DNA of 64,000 nucleotides from Alphaproteobacteria bacterium (GTDB lineage Bacteria > Pseudomonadota > Alphaproteobacteria > Micropepsales > Micropepsaceae). The stretch spans positions 1 through 64,000 of the forward strand of contig PLJH01000015.1 of the NCBI GenBank assembly GCA_003139615.1, written 5' to 3'. The notes under the pieces were generated by a model. That model worked only from the letters and a program-made list of their open reading frames with translations, was not told where the DNA came from and ran no database searches. Positions 35,787-45,128 of the stretch are shown piece after piece. The position numbers and the translations under genes are program-made. Each line of letters starts with the position of its first letter. Positions within the stretch are counted from its first letter, which is position 1.

Positions 35787-37088
35787 TCAATTCGTATCCG
35801 TGGGCTTTGCGATCGAGCTCACTGTCGTTTTGCCGCGCAAAAGATCGAGCGCGTAGGACAATTGGAAGTCGTCGTATTTCTTGCCCGGAGCAGCGTGAAT
35901 GATCTGGGCCGGCTGTTTCTTGGGACCGCTTTCTCCATTCAGGTGGCCCGGCAGATCGGCTTCGCTCGGACGTTCGATCTTGGGCGTCGTATCCTCGTCG
36001 CCTTGTGCGACTGCAACGTCGGGCGTGATGCCCAGCGCCTGGATCGAATGGCCCGACGGCGTGTAGTAGCGCGCCGTGGTGAGCCTCAGCGCACCGCCAT
36101 TCTGGCCGAGCGGGATAATCGTCTGCACAGAGCCTTTGCCGAACGACGTCATGCCGACAACAGTCGCGCGCTTGTCATCCTGCAAGGCGCCGGCAACGAT
36201 CTCGGCAGCGGACGCGGTGCCGCCGTTGACCAGCACGATGACGGGTTTGCCGTCCGTGACATCGCCGGGCTTCGCATCATAACGGCTGCTGTCATCGGGA
36301 TGACGCCCGCGGGTCGAGACAATTTCCCCGGCGTTGAGGAAATCGTCGGAGACTTCAACCGCCTGATCGAGCAAGCCGCCCGGATTGTTCCGGAGATCGA
36401 GCACATAGCCTTTAAGTCCGGGGCCGATCTGGTGCTTCAACTCACGCACCGCATGCTCAAGTCCCGCATCGGTCTGCTCGTTGAACGACGGAAGCCGGAT
36501 ATAGCCGACATCGCCGTCGCGATGGAACTTCACATTGTCGACCTGGACGATCGCCCGCGTGAGCGTCACGTCGAAGGGCTTCTTCGTGCCCGTCCGCAAC
36601 ACGGTGATCGTGACCTTGGTGCCTTCGGTTCCGCGCATCTTGGCGATCGCATCGTCAAGCGCCATGCCCTGAATCGGTGTTCCGTCGACCGCAGCGATGA
36701 AATCGCCCGTCTTGATGCCGGCCTTTGCCGCCGGCGTGTCATCGATCGGCGAAATGACTTTGACGAGGCCGTCTTCCATTGTGACTTCGATGCCGAGACC
36801 CGCGAACTGACCGCTGGTCTGGATCTGCATGTCGGCAAACGCCTTCGCGTCCATGTAGCTCGAATGGGGATCGAGCGAAGAAACCATGCCCTGGATCGCG
36901 GCGCTTACGAGCTGGTTGTCGTCCACCGGACGCACATAGTTCACACGCACGCGCTCGAAAGCATCCTCGAACAGATTGAGCTGACGATAGGCCGACGGGT
37001 CGTTTGCACCCTGGGCTGTCGCAAACAACATCGCCGCGCCGGTAAAGCCCGCCGCAACGCTCACACCCACCAGTGCAAAACGCTTCAT
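35787..37088 (-). CDS. ctpA: S41 family carboxyl-terminal processing protease, copy 2
   Basis: A 433-residue protease of the same architecture: signal (FALVGVSVAAGFTGAAMLFATAQG), PDZ (GGLGIEVTMEDGLVKVISPID-like), catalytic NGGTASAAEIVAGALQDD and TSFGKGSVQT. Probably the ancestral copy, because it starts as ATGA on the envC stop in the conserved envC-ctpA order. Copy 1 then arose by tandem duplication. Confidence 0.92.
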   Translation of the reverse strand: MKRFALVGVSVAAGFTGAAMLFATAQGANDPSAYRQLNLFEDAFERVRVNYVRPVDDNQLVSAAIQGMVSSLDPHSSYMDAKAFADMQIQTSGQFAGLGIEVTMEDGLVKVISPIDDTPAAKAGIKTGDFIAAVDGTPIQGMALDDAIAKMRGTEGTKVTITVLRTGTKKPFDVTLTRAIVQVDNVKFHRDGDVGYIRLPSFNEQTDAGLEHAVRELKHQIGPGLKGYVLDLRNNPGGLLDQAVEVSDDFLNAGEIVSTRGRHPDDSSRYDAKPGDVTDGKPVIVLVNGGTASAAEIVAGALQDDKRATVVGMTSFGKGSVQTIIPLGQNGGALRLTTARYYTPSGHSIQALGITPDVAVAQGDEDTTPKIERPSEADLPGHLNGESGPKKQPAQIIHAAPGKKYDDFQLSYALDLLRGKTTVSSIAKPTDTN

Positions 37089-38374
37089 GTCTTTCTTGCC
37101 TTCCTCAGATCAAATTCAAGCCAGGGCGCCGGACTGACGCCTTTACCATTTTGCCGCAGTTCGAAGTAAAGCTTTGCTCCTGCGCCTGTTCGCGGCATGG
37201 CGCCGACTGGTTCGCCCGCGAGCAACTGGTCGCCTGTTCGCACTTCCACGCGATCAAGCCCTGCCAGAACGAGATCGTAGCCGCCCGCGCTTTCCAAGAT
37301 CAAGACTTGGCCGGTCTTATGGTAAGGACCGGCAAAAAGCACCTCGGAGTCCGCCGGCGCGACGACCTGGGCGCCCGGCGAGGCCAGGAACGTCAAACCA
37401 GGAGCGCGTACTCCGCCTACACCCGCACCGTCATCCTCCACAAGCCTGCCGATAACCGGTTTCAGGAGCGACCCGCGTTTGGGGTTCGGCGCGGCCGCTG
37501 TGTTTTGAGCGGTGACGACAATGACACCCTGTTCCGGAGGCCGTTCGGAGCGGAGCACGGCGACCTTCCGGAGCAGCGATCCAAGGTCGGCAGCTTCCGT
37601 CGCCGCCGCCTCATATTTGGCCTGTAGATCGCTGTATTGCGAAGACGCCTCGTCGGCTTCCTTGTCTTTCATCGCGAGAAGTTGATCGAGCTCGATGCGC
37701 GCCGCGCCGAGTTGCGCCGAGTTGCGTGTGCCTTCGGCGCGCCGCGCGATCAACTGCAAACGGGTGGTGCGCAGCGTTTCCAACTGAGTTCCGAGCGAAG
37801 CCGCCGCACCATAAATTCGCGGCAATGATGCACCGAGCAGCATCGCGCCGCGCGCCGCACCCAGCGCATCGTCGGGTTTGAGCGCGAGCACCGGCGGCAT
37901 ATCATGCTGCAACCGTTCCAGTACGGCGAGGAGACGTGCGACCTCGATGCGATCGCGCGAGAAATCGGCGGACAACGAAACCTCGCGCGCCGAAAGTCGT
38001 GCGATCTCGGAATCGAGATTGCCTTTTTCCTCTTCCAACGCCTCAACACGCGTCGCAGTGTCGACAAGCTTCTGACGCAGTTGCGCTGCCTGCGCGCTGA
38101 GTGTGTCGCTCTTGAGCTTGGCGCTTTCGACGGCGGGACGGGCCTTGGCCATTTCCTTTTTGAGGACACGATATTGATCCGTCGTGCTGGGCATGCCGGA
38201 AACGGAAGCAGCGGGGATTGCTCCCGACAGATCCGTATCCGGCGCCGCAGATGATGGGGGCGTCGATACGCCTCGCGAGAGGTGATGGGTGTGCTTTGCC
38301 GTCATCGCGCCGGCCGTCAGCGGGATGGCGACGGCGACGCTCGCGGCAACCGCGCGCGAGAAAAATCCGCTCAG
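37085..38374 (-). CDS. envC: Murein hydrolase activator EnvC
   Basis: A periplasmic activator of division amidases: signal-like N-terminus (SGFFSRAVAASVAVAIPLTAGA), long coiled coils (KLKSDTLSAQAAQLRQKLVDTATRVEALEEEKG) and a C-terminal degenerate LytM domain (GLTFLASPGAQVVAPADSEVLFAGPYHK). No ATG, GTG or TTG fits upstream of the signal. A CTG at 38374 overlaps the gpmI stop as CTGA and has GGAG eight bases upstream, so it is the proposed start, giving 429 residues. The next ATG, 38305, lies after the signal. Confidence 0.88.
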   Translation of the reverse strand: MSGFFSRAVAASVAVAIPLTAGAMTAKHTHHLSRGVSTPPSSAAPDTDLSGAIPAASVSGMPSTTDQYRVLKKEMAKARPAVESAKLKSDTLSAQAAQLRQKLVDTATRVEALEEEKGNLDSEIARLSAREVSLSADFSRDRIEVARLLAVLERLQHDMPPVLALKPDDALGAARGAMLLGASLPRIYGAAASLGTQLETLRTTRLQLIARRAEGTRNSAQLGAARIELDQLLAMKDKEADEASSQYSDLQAKYEAAATEAADLGSLLRKVAVLRSERPPEQGVIVVTAQNTAAAPNPKRGSLLKPVIGRLVEDDGAGVGGVRAPGLTFLASPGAQVVAPADSEVLFAGPYHKTGQVLILESAGGYDLVLAGLDRVEVRTGDQLLAGEPVGAMPRTGAGAKLYFELRQNGKGVSPAPWLEFDLRKARKT

Positions 38375-39945
38375 CCCACTTGCTCCACAGAACTGTTCGC
38401 GCGTTCGACCAGGGAGTGCCCGGCCATCTCGCGAGGCTTCGTGAGGCCCATCAAATCGAGCAGTGTGGGCGCCACATCGGCAAGCCGGCCTGAAACAAGC
38501 TTCAGGTTCCGCGGCCCATTCACCACGATAATCGGAACATCGAACGTCGTGTGCGCCGTGTGCGGTTCGCCGGTTTCGGGATCTCGCATCATTTCGACGT
38601 TGCCGTGATCGGCGGTGATCAGGAGAACGCCCTCCGCTTTCTCTACGGCCGCACGCAACCGGCCCAGACATTGGTCGATCGTCGCCACGGCTTTTTCAGC
38701 GGCGGGAAGAAATCCGGTGTGGCCCACCATGTCGGGATTGGCAAAATTGACGACGATCAGATCGTATTTGCCGGACCCGATGGCAGCTTCAAGCTTGTCG
38801 GTCACCTCGAGCGCCGACATTTCCGGTTTCAGATCGTAGGTCGCGACCTTCGGACTTTGCACGAGTATCCGGTCCTCGCCCGCAAAAGGTTCTTCACGAC
38901 CGCCGTTCAGGAAAAATGTGACGTGCGCGTATTTCTCGGTCTCGGCGATGCGCAATTGCTTGAGGCCGAGCTCGGCCGCATATTCGCCGAGCGTTTCGTG
39001 CAGATCTTCCGGCGTAAACAAAGCCGTCATGCATCTCTTCAGCGCCTCGGAATATTCCGTGAGCCCGGCCGCTGCGGAAAAATTCACGACCCGCGTGCGC
39101 GCAAATCCGTCGAAGCCCTTATCGAGCAGCGCCGTCAAAATCTCGCGTGCGCGATCGGCACGAAAATTCGCAAACAACAGAGCGTCGCCGTCCGCTATGC
39201 CTTCGTAGTCGCCGATTACGGTGGGCCGCACAAATTCGTCGCCCGTATCTTTCTGATACGATGCCTCCACCGCGTCTTTCGGCTCGCGCGCAAATTCACC
39301 CTTCGCTTCGACAATGACCGCGTACGCCTTCGAAACGCGATCCCATCGCTTGTCGCGGTCCATCGCGTAATAGCGTCCCGAAACGGTGGCGATGCGTACG
39401 CCTGCAAGACCCGCAATCGACCGCTGAAACATTTCGAGAAAGCCCAGCGCGCTTCGGGGCGGCGTATCGCGGCCATCGAGGAACGCATGAACGAAGACCG
39501 GTACGTTTTCCGCATTCGCCGCACGGACGAGTGCCGCAATGTGATTCTGGTGGCTATGCACACCGCCGGGGGAGAGCAGGCCCATGATGTGGACTGCGCC
39601 ACTTGACGCTTTCACCTTCTCAATCAGTCGCGTCAGTTCCGGAAGCTTTGCGAAAGAGCCGTTTGCGATCGTATCGTCGATGCGGGGCAGATCCTGCGTC
39701 ACTACCCGCCCGGCACCGATATTCATGTGCCCGACTTCGGAATTGCCCATCTGCCCCTCCGGCAGGCCGACCGCCCGCCCGGAAGTCGCGAGTAACCCGT
39801 GCGGGCACTCTGAGAGCATCCGCTCGTAATTGGCGGGGTGCGCCAGGGCGATGGCGTTGTCGGCTGAATCCGGCCGCCAGCCCCAACCGTCGAGGATGCA
39901 CAGCACGGCAGGCCGGGGACGTTTCTGTTGGAAATCGGCGGACAT
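38371..39945 (-). CDS. gpmI: Cofactor-independent phosphoglycerate mutase
   Basis: Glycolytic and gluconeogenic interconversion of 3- and 2-phosphoglycerate. The 524-residue alkaline-phosphatase-fold enzyme has metal site LCILDGWGWRPD, phosphoserine region GQMGNSEVGHMNIGAGR, and VNFANPDMVGHTG, LLITADHGNVEMM and HTTFDVPIIVV. Full length. First gene of gpmI-envC-ctpA-S41-deacetylase-rppH. Confidence 0.97.
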   Translation of the reverse strand: MSADFQQKRPRPAVLCILDGWGWRPDSADNAIALAHPANYERMLSECPHGLLATSGRAVGLPEGQMGNSEVGHMNIGAGRVVTQDLPRIDDTIANGSFAKLPELTRLIEKVKASSGAVHIMGLLSPGGVHSHQNHIAALVRAANAENVPVFVHAFLDGRDTPPRSALGFLEMFQRSIAGLAGVRIATVSGRYYAMDRDKRWDRVSKAYAVIVEAKGEFAREPKDAVEASYQKDTGDEFVRPTVIGDYEGIADGDALLFANFRADRAREILTALLDKGFDGFARTRVVNFSAAAGLTEYSEALKRCMTALFTPEDLHETLGEYAAELGLKQLRIAETEKYAHVTFFLNGGREEPFAGEDRILVQSPKVATYDLKPEMSALEVTDKLEAAIGSGKYDLIVVNFANPDMVGHTGFLPAAEKAVATIDQCLGRLRAAVEKAEGVLLITADHGNVEMMRDPETGEPHTAHTTFDVPIIVVNGPRNLKLVSGRLADVAPTLLDLMGLTKPREMAGHSLVERANSSVEQVG

Positions 39946-40046
39946 ACGGAAACAGAACTCGAACTGATTTGCCGATCCGTTTCTATCCTTCCGACCTGCC
40001 GAGAGCTATTGCGGAGTTGCGCAGCCTTGCGAAGTCCGAACCTGCC

Positions 40047-40061
40047 CGGAAAATCCTGCCG
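40047..40061. promoter_or_regulatory. CGG-N9-CCG dyad upstream of the flgI promoter
   Basis: CGGAAAATCCTGCCG, imperfect form of the dyad, 69 bases upstream of the sigma-54 promoter of flgI. Proposed activator site. Confidence 0.35.
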
Positions 40062-40130
40062 ACCTGGCCCGAAACGCCCCCCGGCAGCAACCCATCTCAT
40101 TGATTCTATTAGATTATTACTTGGGCTGCC

Positions 40131-40147
40131 CCGGCACGGAACTGGCA
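40131..40147 (+). promoter_or_regulatory. Sigma-54 promoter of flgI-cheL-flbY
   Basis: CCGGCACGGAACTGGCA keeps the invariant GG and GC at ten-base separation and matches GGCACG exactly; two positions differ from YTGGCACGRNNNTTGCW. Initiation near 40158, about 32 bases before flgI. Confidence 0.55.
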
Positions 40148-40189
40148 AGGAGAGAAACGGCAAAAACTAACACAGAGCAGAATGCGCTC

Positions 40190-41320
40190 ATGGCATCGCG
40201 TCGTTCCTACGGAAAAAAGCTTCTGGCTGTCTTCAGCGCGGCACTGATCGCGCTGGTTCCGGTCGAGGCTCTCGCCTTTTCGCGCCTCAAGGACCTGATC
40301 GACATCGAGGGCATTCGCGACAATATGCTGGTCGGCTATGGCCTCGTGGTGGGTCTGAACGGGACCGGCGATTCGCTGCGAAACGCGCCCTTCACCCAGC
40401 AAAGTCTGACAACGATGCTCGAGCGGCTGGGCGTAAATACGCGCGGCGACACGATGCAGACCAAGAACATCGCGGCTGTCATGGTGACGGCGAATCTGCC
40501 TGCCTTCGCCGCCCAGGGAACGCGAATCGACGTTTCGGTCAGCGCGCTGGGCGACGCGACGAGCCTTCAGGGCGGAACCCTGCTGGTGGCGCCGCTTTTC
40601 GGTGCGGACGGCGAAATCTATTCACTGGCCCAGGGGCCGGTCGCAATCAGCGGATTCGTGGCGCAGGGCGCGGCATCCAGCGTAACGCGCGGCGTGCCGA
40701 CTGCCGGCCGCATCGCCAACGGTGCGATTGTCGAGCGTGAACTCACATTCTCTCTCGCAAGCCAGACCAATCTGCGCCTCTCGCTGCACAACCCGGATCT
40801 GACGACCGCCAATCGCATCTCCGACGCGATCAACGCCTATCTCGGCGCCGATGTCGCTTTGGTCAACGATCCGGCGACCGTGCGCATCAACGTGCCGGCC
40901 AACTACAAGAACGGCGTCGTCGGTCTGCTGACTGATATCGAGCAGTTGAAGGTCGACCCCGATCAGCCGGCAAAGGTGATCATCGACGAACAATCCGGCG
41001 TGATCGTGATGGGCTCGGACGTACGCATTTCGACTGTTGCGATCGCGCAGGGAAATCTCACCATCAAGGTCAACGAGACACCCGAAGTGAGCCAACCGCT
41101 TCCGTTCTCGAAGGGGCAAACGACAGTCGTGCCGCGGACATCGATCCAGGTCGACGACGGCAAAGGCAACAAGATGGCCGTGCTCAACGAAGGCGTGAGC
41201 CTGCAGCGCCTGGTGGACGGCCTGAATGCTCTCGGCGTCGGTCCGCGCGACATCATCTCGATCCTGCAGGCGATCAAGGCCGCCGGCGCGCTCCAGGCGG
41301 ATATCGAGGTGATCGGATGA
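40190..41320 (+). CDS. flgI: Flagellar P-ring protein FlgI
   Basis: A 376-residue periplasmic ring protein. Signal (LLAVFSAALIALVPVEALAFSRLKDL), then GIRDNMLVGYGLVVGLNGTGDSLRNAPFT, the family hallmark, and C-terminal LQRLVDGLNALGVGPRDIISILQAIKAAGALQADIEVI. The ATG at 40190 replaces the track start at 40100, which would overlap the sigma-54 promoter. Overlaps cheL by four bases. Confidence 0.96.
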   Translation: MASRRSYGKKLLAVFSAALIALVPVEALAFSRLKDLIDIEGIRDNMLVGYGLVVGLNGTGDSLRNAPFTQQSLTTMLERLGVNTRGDTMQTKNIAAVMVTANLPAFAAQGTRIDVSVSALGDATSLQGGTLLVAPLFGADGEIYSLAQGPVAISGFVAQGAASSVTRGVPTAGRIANGAIVERELTFSLASQTNLRLSLHNPDLTTANRISDAINAYLGADVALVNDPATVRINVPANYKNGVVGLLTDIEQLKVDPDQPAKVIIDEQSGVIVMGSDVRISTVAIAQGNLTIKVNETPEVSQPLPFSKGQTTVVPRTSIQVDDGKGNKMAVLNEGVSLQRLVDGLNALGVGPRDIISILQAIKAAGALQADIEVIG

Positions 41321-41655
41321 GCACCGGGCTCGATCTTTCCGTCGCGACAGCGAACATCCAGGCAGCGCCGATCAAGGCGCCGACTCCAAGCGCCAACGAA
41401 ATGGCCGCAAAAAAAGCGGCCAAGGAATTCGAATCCGTCTTCATTTCCGAATTCATGGGGCAGATGTTCGAAGGTATCTCGACCGACGGCGAGTTCGGCG
41501 GCGGCGAAGGCGAAGCGATGTTTCGGCCCCTTCTGCTCGACGAATACAGCAAACAGCTTACGGCCCAGGGCGGTTTCGGCCTCTCGCAAGCCGTAACGCG
41601 TCAGCTTCTTCAGACCCAGGAAAGCCGCAATGTCCGCGCCAAATCCCAGAATTGA
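41317..41655 (+). CDS. cheL: Rod-binding protein, FlgJ N-domain type (CheL)
   Basis: A 112-residue protein with only the rod-binding domain of FlgJ (AAKKAAKEFESVFISEFMGQMFEGI; GEGEAMFRPLLLDEYSKQLTAQGGFGL). The muramidase domain of enterobacterial FlgJ is absent, as in alphaproteobacterial CheL. Starts as ATGA on the flgI stop and overlaps flbY by 26 bases. Confidence 0.88.
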   Translation: MSTGLDLSVATANIQAAPIKAPTPSANEMAAKKAAKEFESVFISEFMGQMFEGISTDGEFGGGEGEAMFRPLLLDEYSKQLTAQGGFGLSQAVTRQLLQTQESRNVRAKSQN

Positions 41656-42052
41656 ACGCGTAATCGCGTTGACCGACCGCCTTACCGAGGCGCTCAAGGC
41701 AGATATCGTTGCACTCGAACAGGGGCGCCCCCGCGAGATGCGCAGCATCGATCCGGAAACGCAGCAGCTCGCCGCACTTTATGGACGCGAAGCGAGCGCC
41801 ATCAACGCGGCAACGATCAGGACATTGCCTGCGCCCGTCCGCGCCCAGCTCACCGAGGCAACAGCGCGCTTTCAGGATGCCCTCAAACTTCAGCAGCGCC
41901 TGCTGACCCGCATGAAAAATGCGAGCGAAGGCATCGTGCGTGCGATCGCCACCGACGTCGAGCGCAAGCGCAACGCGACACGACCCTATGGCAGGACTCC
42001 GGCATCGGCAATGCGACCTGCGAGCGCGTTGTTATACAACGGCGTGGTGTAA
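41630..42052 (+). CDS. flbY: FlbY/FlgN-like flagellar protein
   Basis: A 140-residue helical protein (RIERVIALTDRLTEALKADIVALEQGRPREMRSIDPETQQLAALYGREASAI shape, quoted in part) resembling FlbY, the third gene of the Caulobacter flgI-cheL-flbY operon and FlgN-like. A chaperone role for hook-associated proteins is a family inference. AGGAAAG lies before the start. Confidence 0.8.
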   Translation: MSAPNPRIERVIALTDRLTEALKADIVALEQGRPREMRSIDPETQQLAALYGREASAINAATIRTLPAPVRAQLTEATARFQDALKLQQRLLTRMKNASEGIVRAIATDVERKRNATRPYGRTPASAMRPASALLYNGVV

Positions 42053-42105
42053 GAGAGGCGCAGGCCGCTGCGCGTCTTCCAGTCTGCTTCTACAAAACAA
42101 AATTT

Positions 42106-45009
42106 CTAGGCCAGTGCTTCGGACAGCGCCGACGAAGACGAACTGCTGCTGGACGAACTGCTATTGAGCAACGACAACGCCACGTTGTAGTTCGACAATT
42201 GCGACGTGAGATAGGCGGGCGCAGTGCCGTTCGCATCCGCGTCAGGCGTAGTCGAGGCCGTCGCGGCCGGCGTGTTCGTCTGCTGATAGATGTTCTGAAT
42301 GATGTTCACGACATTCTGCACTTCGGCATTCGCGGCGCCTGCACTCGCCGACGATGTCAAACTGAGTCCCGTCGGATTGAAATCGAGACCGTAAACCGGT
42401 TTTGCCGGCGTCGATCCACTGCTTGTGTTGGCGGTCGTTGTCGCCGAACCCGATTTTGCCGGTGCCGTCAGCGTGCCTGCGGCAATGCCGAGTCGCGACA
42501 GCGCATCGAACCCGCTGGGTCCGGGAATGAGGTTGGCGGTGACACCCGGATTCACCGCGATTTTCAGCGTCTCGCCGCCATTGGCATAGGTGACGCTGGC
42601 TTTGCCCTTTGTGAGCAATACGTCGTTGATCTGATTGGCCAGCGACTGCAGCGTCTCATCCTTCGCAATCGTAACCGTGCCGCTGCTCCCGCCCGTGCCT
42701 TCGATCTGAATTTGAAACGAATCGCCGGTCTGCAAACTCGTTGTCGATTGCAGATAAACGGATTGGGCCGTTGCGACCGTGCCGGTCGGCAATCCGAGGT
42801 TATTGAGCACGCTGGAGCCGGTGGGGTTGATCGCCACCGCACTGCCCGTGGACTGCCCGTCCGAACCGCCGAATTGCTGTGTCCATTGCACGGCGCCGCC
42901 GGATCCGATCGCAGCGACGAATGCGTTGTTGACCCCCGCGACATTGCGGGACTGTCCCGTGAACGTACCTGTTGTCGTTCCGGCCAGATAAACCGTTCCG
43001 TTCGATCCCACCGTGACGCCGTTGCCCTGACTCGAGCCGGAATTGCCCACATAGGACACATAGTTTGCCGTGGCGCTCGTGCCCTGATCGGTCGCGTTGA
43101 AGACGAAGGCATTCGTTCCGCCGGTGCTTGCATTGGCGACTGTCGCCTGACCGTCGGCCGTGAGACTGCCGTTCGACGTCGTGCCCGTGACGTAGATTTG
43201 ATTCCCCGATACAGTGACGCCGCCGATCGAACCGTTCTGCATATTTCCAAGATTGATCTGCCAGGCCGGCGCAGCGGAGGTGTCGGTGCCGTTATATTCC
43301 GACAGAATGCCCTGTCCGTTCTGCACGCTCGCGACAACGAGATTGCCCGATCCGGTCGTCGCCAAAGCAGACACCTGATCACTGCCGGCGGTTCCGAATT
43401 GGTTTTCGGACGTGATGGACCCACTGGAATTCAAAGTCGCGACATAAGCGTCGCTTCCGCCGGAACTCGTTTGTCCGGAGCCGATGGTGCCTGTCATCGA
43501 ACCGCCGATGGTGACATTGCCTTGCGCATCGACGGTAACGGCATTCGCCTGGTTGGTGTTGAGAGTCGGGATTTGCGTAAGCCAGTTCTGGTCGCCGCTG
43601 GAATCGTAGGAGGCGACAAAGCTGTCATTGTTGCCGTTTGAAATGCCTGTGGTCGTCAGATTGCTTGTCGTGCTGCCCGCGATGACGACGCCCCCGGTGG
43701 GATCGAGCGCCATCGAATAGGCGCTCGCGCTGCCGGTGCCGCTGACAAGCTGGGTCCATTGCAGATTGCCTTGCGAGTCGTATTTGTTGAGATAAACGCC
43801 CTGGGTGCCCTGGTTCAGATCGCTCCCGAAATTTCCGGTGGCATTCCCCAGCACGTAGACATCGCCGTTCGAGTCGACCACGCTCGATTGCGCCGTGGTG
43901 TCGCCGCTCGACGGATCGACGGCCGTGTTGGAAACGACCTGTGGGGTCGACGACAGATTGTCGAGCTGAACGAGGCGACCTTGCTGGTCGGCCGGTGTCG
44001 TGGTCACCGAAGTTCCGCTCGAATTCGTCGTCGTGGAGATTGTGGGCGTGGCGACGCCCGACGAACCCGCGAGATAGAGCGAAGGCGTCGCCTGCGTGGA
44101 CGATAACGCAATCGTCTCGCCCGCACCCTGCTGGATCTGGACACCCCATGTTGCAGTCGATGTATCGTTGATCGATCCGCTGGTCATCGCAGTGCTGAAG
44201 CGCGTCGTAAATCCGGCGCTGGAAAGCTGCTGGTTGACGTAATCGACGATATTGCCGAGCGTCAAAGGGCCCTGGATTTGCGATAGATCGATCGGCACGT
44301 CCGTCAAGGTGCCGCCTTTGGTGACGGAAACATCGAAGCTCTGGCTTGCGCTCACGCCGGGCAGCGCGCTCGAAAGGTTCGCGTCCGTGACGACGGTGCC
44401 GCCCGAATAGTCGATCGGCGCAAACGGCACGGAGGCGGTGCCCGTCACCGAGGCGCTCGGCGTCTGCGTCTGCAGCGTGAAATTGTTGAACGTCGTCGAA
44501 TTGACGAAGGATTCGACCTGTTGCAGGCCCGTCTGGAAGCGTGAATCATAACCGGCGAGCTGACCTGCCGTCGCGCCGGGCTTCTGCGCGAGGCCGGCGA
44601 GTTGTGTGAGCGAATTGAAGGCATTGTAGAGCGTGAACAGATTCTGATTGTCTTCCGACGTGGTCGAGCTTGACTGCGACGCCGCGCTCAGTTGCGCTGT
44701 CGTCGGGTCGATGAAGTTCGTGGTCGCGAGGACCGCAGCATTTTCGGCAAGTTGCGAAGGTTGCGCTTCATTCCATGGCGGTGTCTCAGTCGATGTGCTC
44801 GGTGTCGAATTCGACGAAGAGCGTGTCGATGACGATGTCCGCTCGGCATTGGCGGCATCCGTGCCGGCGAAATAATCGAGTAGATCCGTCGAGGATATCG
44901 ATGGCAGCACGGTGGATGTCGAGCTGCTGGCCGACGTTCCGAACAGGCTCGTCGTCGACGTTGAAAACAACGTCGTCAGATATGACGGCAAGTTCCCTAT
45001 GGTCGACAT
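42106..45009 (-). CDS. flaEY: FlaEY-like flagellar regulatory protein with beta-propeller repeats
   Basis: A 967-residue Ser/Thr/Gly-rich protein with almost no Cys. A low-complexity N-terminus leads to hook-associated/flagellin-like segments (SFDVSVTKGGTLTDVPIDL; SLANQINDVLLTKGKASVTY). Between them, about residues 370-720, are SBBP/beta-propeller repeats with recurring NKYDSQGNLQWTQ, DSFVASYDSSGDQNW and NAFVAAIGSGGAVQW. The C-terminus has eleven consecutive serines. Gene position beside flmG suggests FlaEY, which affects flagellin production in Caulobacter. The TTG at 45030 is an alternative start. Confidence 0.65.
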   Translation of the reverse strand: MSTIGNLPSYLTTLFSTSTTSLFGTSASSSTSTVLPSISSTDLLDYFAGTDAANAERTSSSTRSSSNSTPSTSTETPPWNEAQPSQLAENAAVLATTNFIDPTTAQLSAASQSSSTTSEDNQNLFTLYNAFNSLTQLAGLAQKPGATAGQLAGYDSRFQTGLQQVESFVNSTTFNNFTLQTQTPSASVTGTASVPFAPIDYSGGTVVTDANLSSALPGVSASQSFDVSVTKGGTLTDVPIDLSQIQGPLTLGNIVDYVNQQLSSAGFTTRFSTAMTSGSINDTSTATWGVQIQQGAGETIALSSTQATPSLYLAGSSGVATPTISTTTNSSGTSVTTTPADQQGRLVQLDNLSSTPQVVSNTAVDPSSGDTTAQSSVVDSNGDVYVLGNATGNFGSDLNQGTQGVYLNKYDSQGNLQWTQLVSGTGSASAYSMALDPTGGVVIAGSTTSNLTTTGISNGNNDSFVASYDSSGDQNWLTQIPTLNTNQANAVTVDAQGNVTIGGSMTGTIGSGQTSSGGSDAYVATLNSSGSITSENQFGTAGSDQVSALATTGSGNLVVASVQNGQGILSEYNGTDTSAAPAWQINLGNMQNGSIGGVTVSGNQIYVTGTTSNGSLTADGQATVANASTGGTNAFVFNATDQGTSATANYVSYVGNSGSSQGNGVTVGSNGTVYLAGTTTGTFTGQSRNVAGVNNAFVAAIGSGGAVQWTQQFGGSDGQSTGSAVAINPTGSSVLNNLGLPTGTVATAQSVYLQSTTSLQTGDSFQIQIEGTGGSSGTVTIAKDETLQSLANQINDVLLTKGKASVTYANGGETLKIAVNPGVTANLIPGPSGFDALSRLGIAAGTLTAPAKSGSATTTANTSSGSTPAKPVYGLDFNPTGLSLTSSASAGAANAEVQNVVNIIQNIYQQTNTPAATASTTPDADANGTAPAYLTSQLSNYNVALSLLNSSSSSSSSSSSALSEALA

Positions 45010-45052
45010 CGATTCCGATCCCGTATTCAACCGGAACTATCCCCCCTTTCGC

Positions 45053-45067
45053 TTAACGCGAAGCTAA
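45053..45067. promoter_or_regulatory. CtrA-like box between flaEY and flmG, site 1
   Basis: TTAA-N7-CTAA, one mismatch from the full CtrA box, 44 bases upstream of the flaEY-like start and in the divergent spacer to flmG. Confidence 0.4.
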
Positions 45068-45088
45068 GCCGCACCTCGTCATTTGTGC

Positions 45089-45103
45089 TTAAGAGGCTCT
45101 TAA
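45089..45103. promoter_or_regulatory. CtrA box between flaEY and flmG, site 2
   Basis: TTAA-GAGGCTC-TTAA followed by C is an exact CtrA consensus (TTAA-N7-TTAA), 25 bases upstream of the flmG start. Confidence 0.6.
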
Positions 45104-45128
45104 CGACGGCGGGCGCAAAACGTCGAAC

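Noticed and set aside
35772-37169. 465-residue plus-strand ORF across the second S41 protease, and the 523-residue ORF at 34331-35902
   Set aside because: Both mirror the tandem proteases on the other strand; composition typical of antisense frames.
42199-43641. 480-residue plus-strand ORF inside the flaEY-like gene
   Set aside because: Arg/Gly/Ile-rich antisense frame of a repetitive Ser/Thr/Gly gene.
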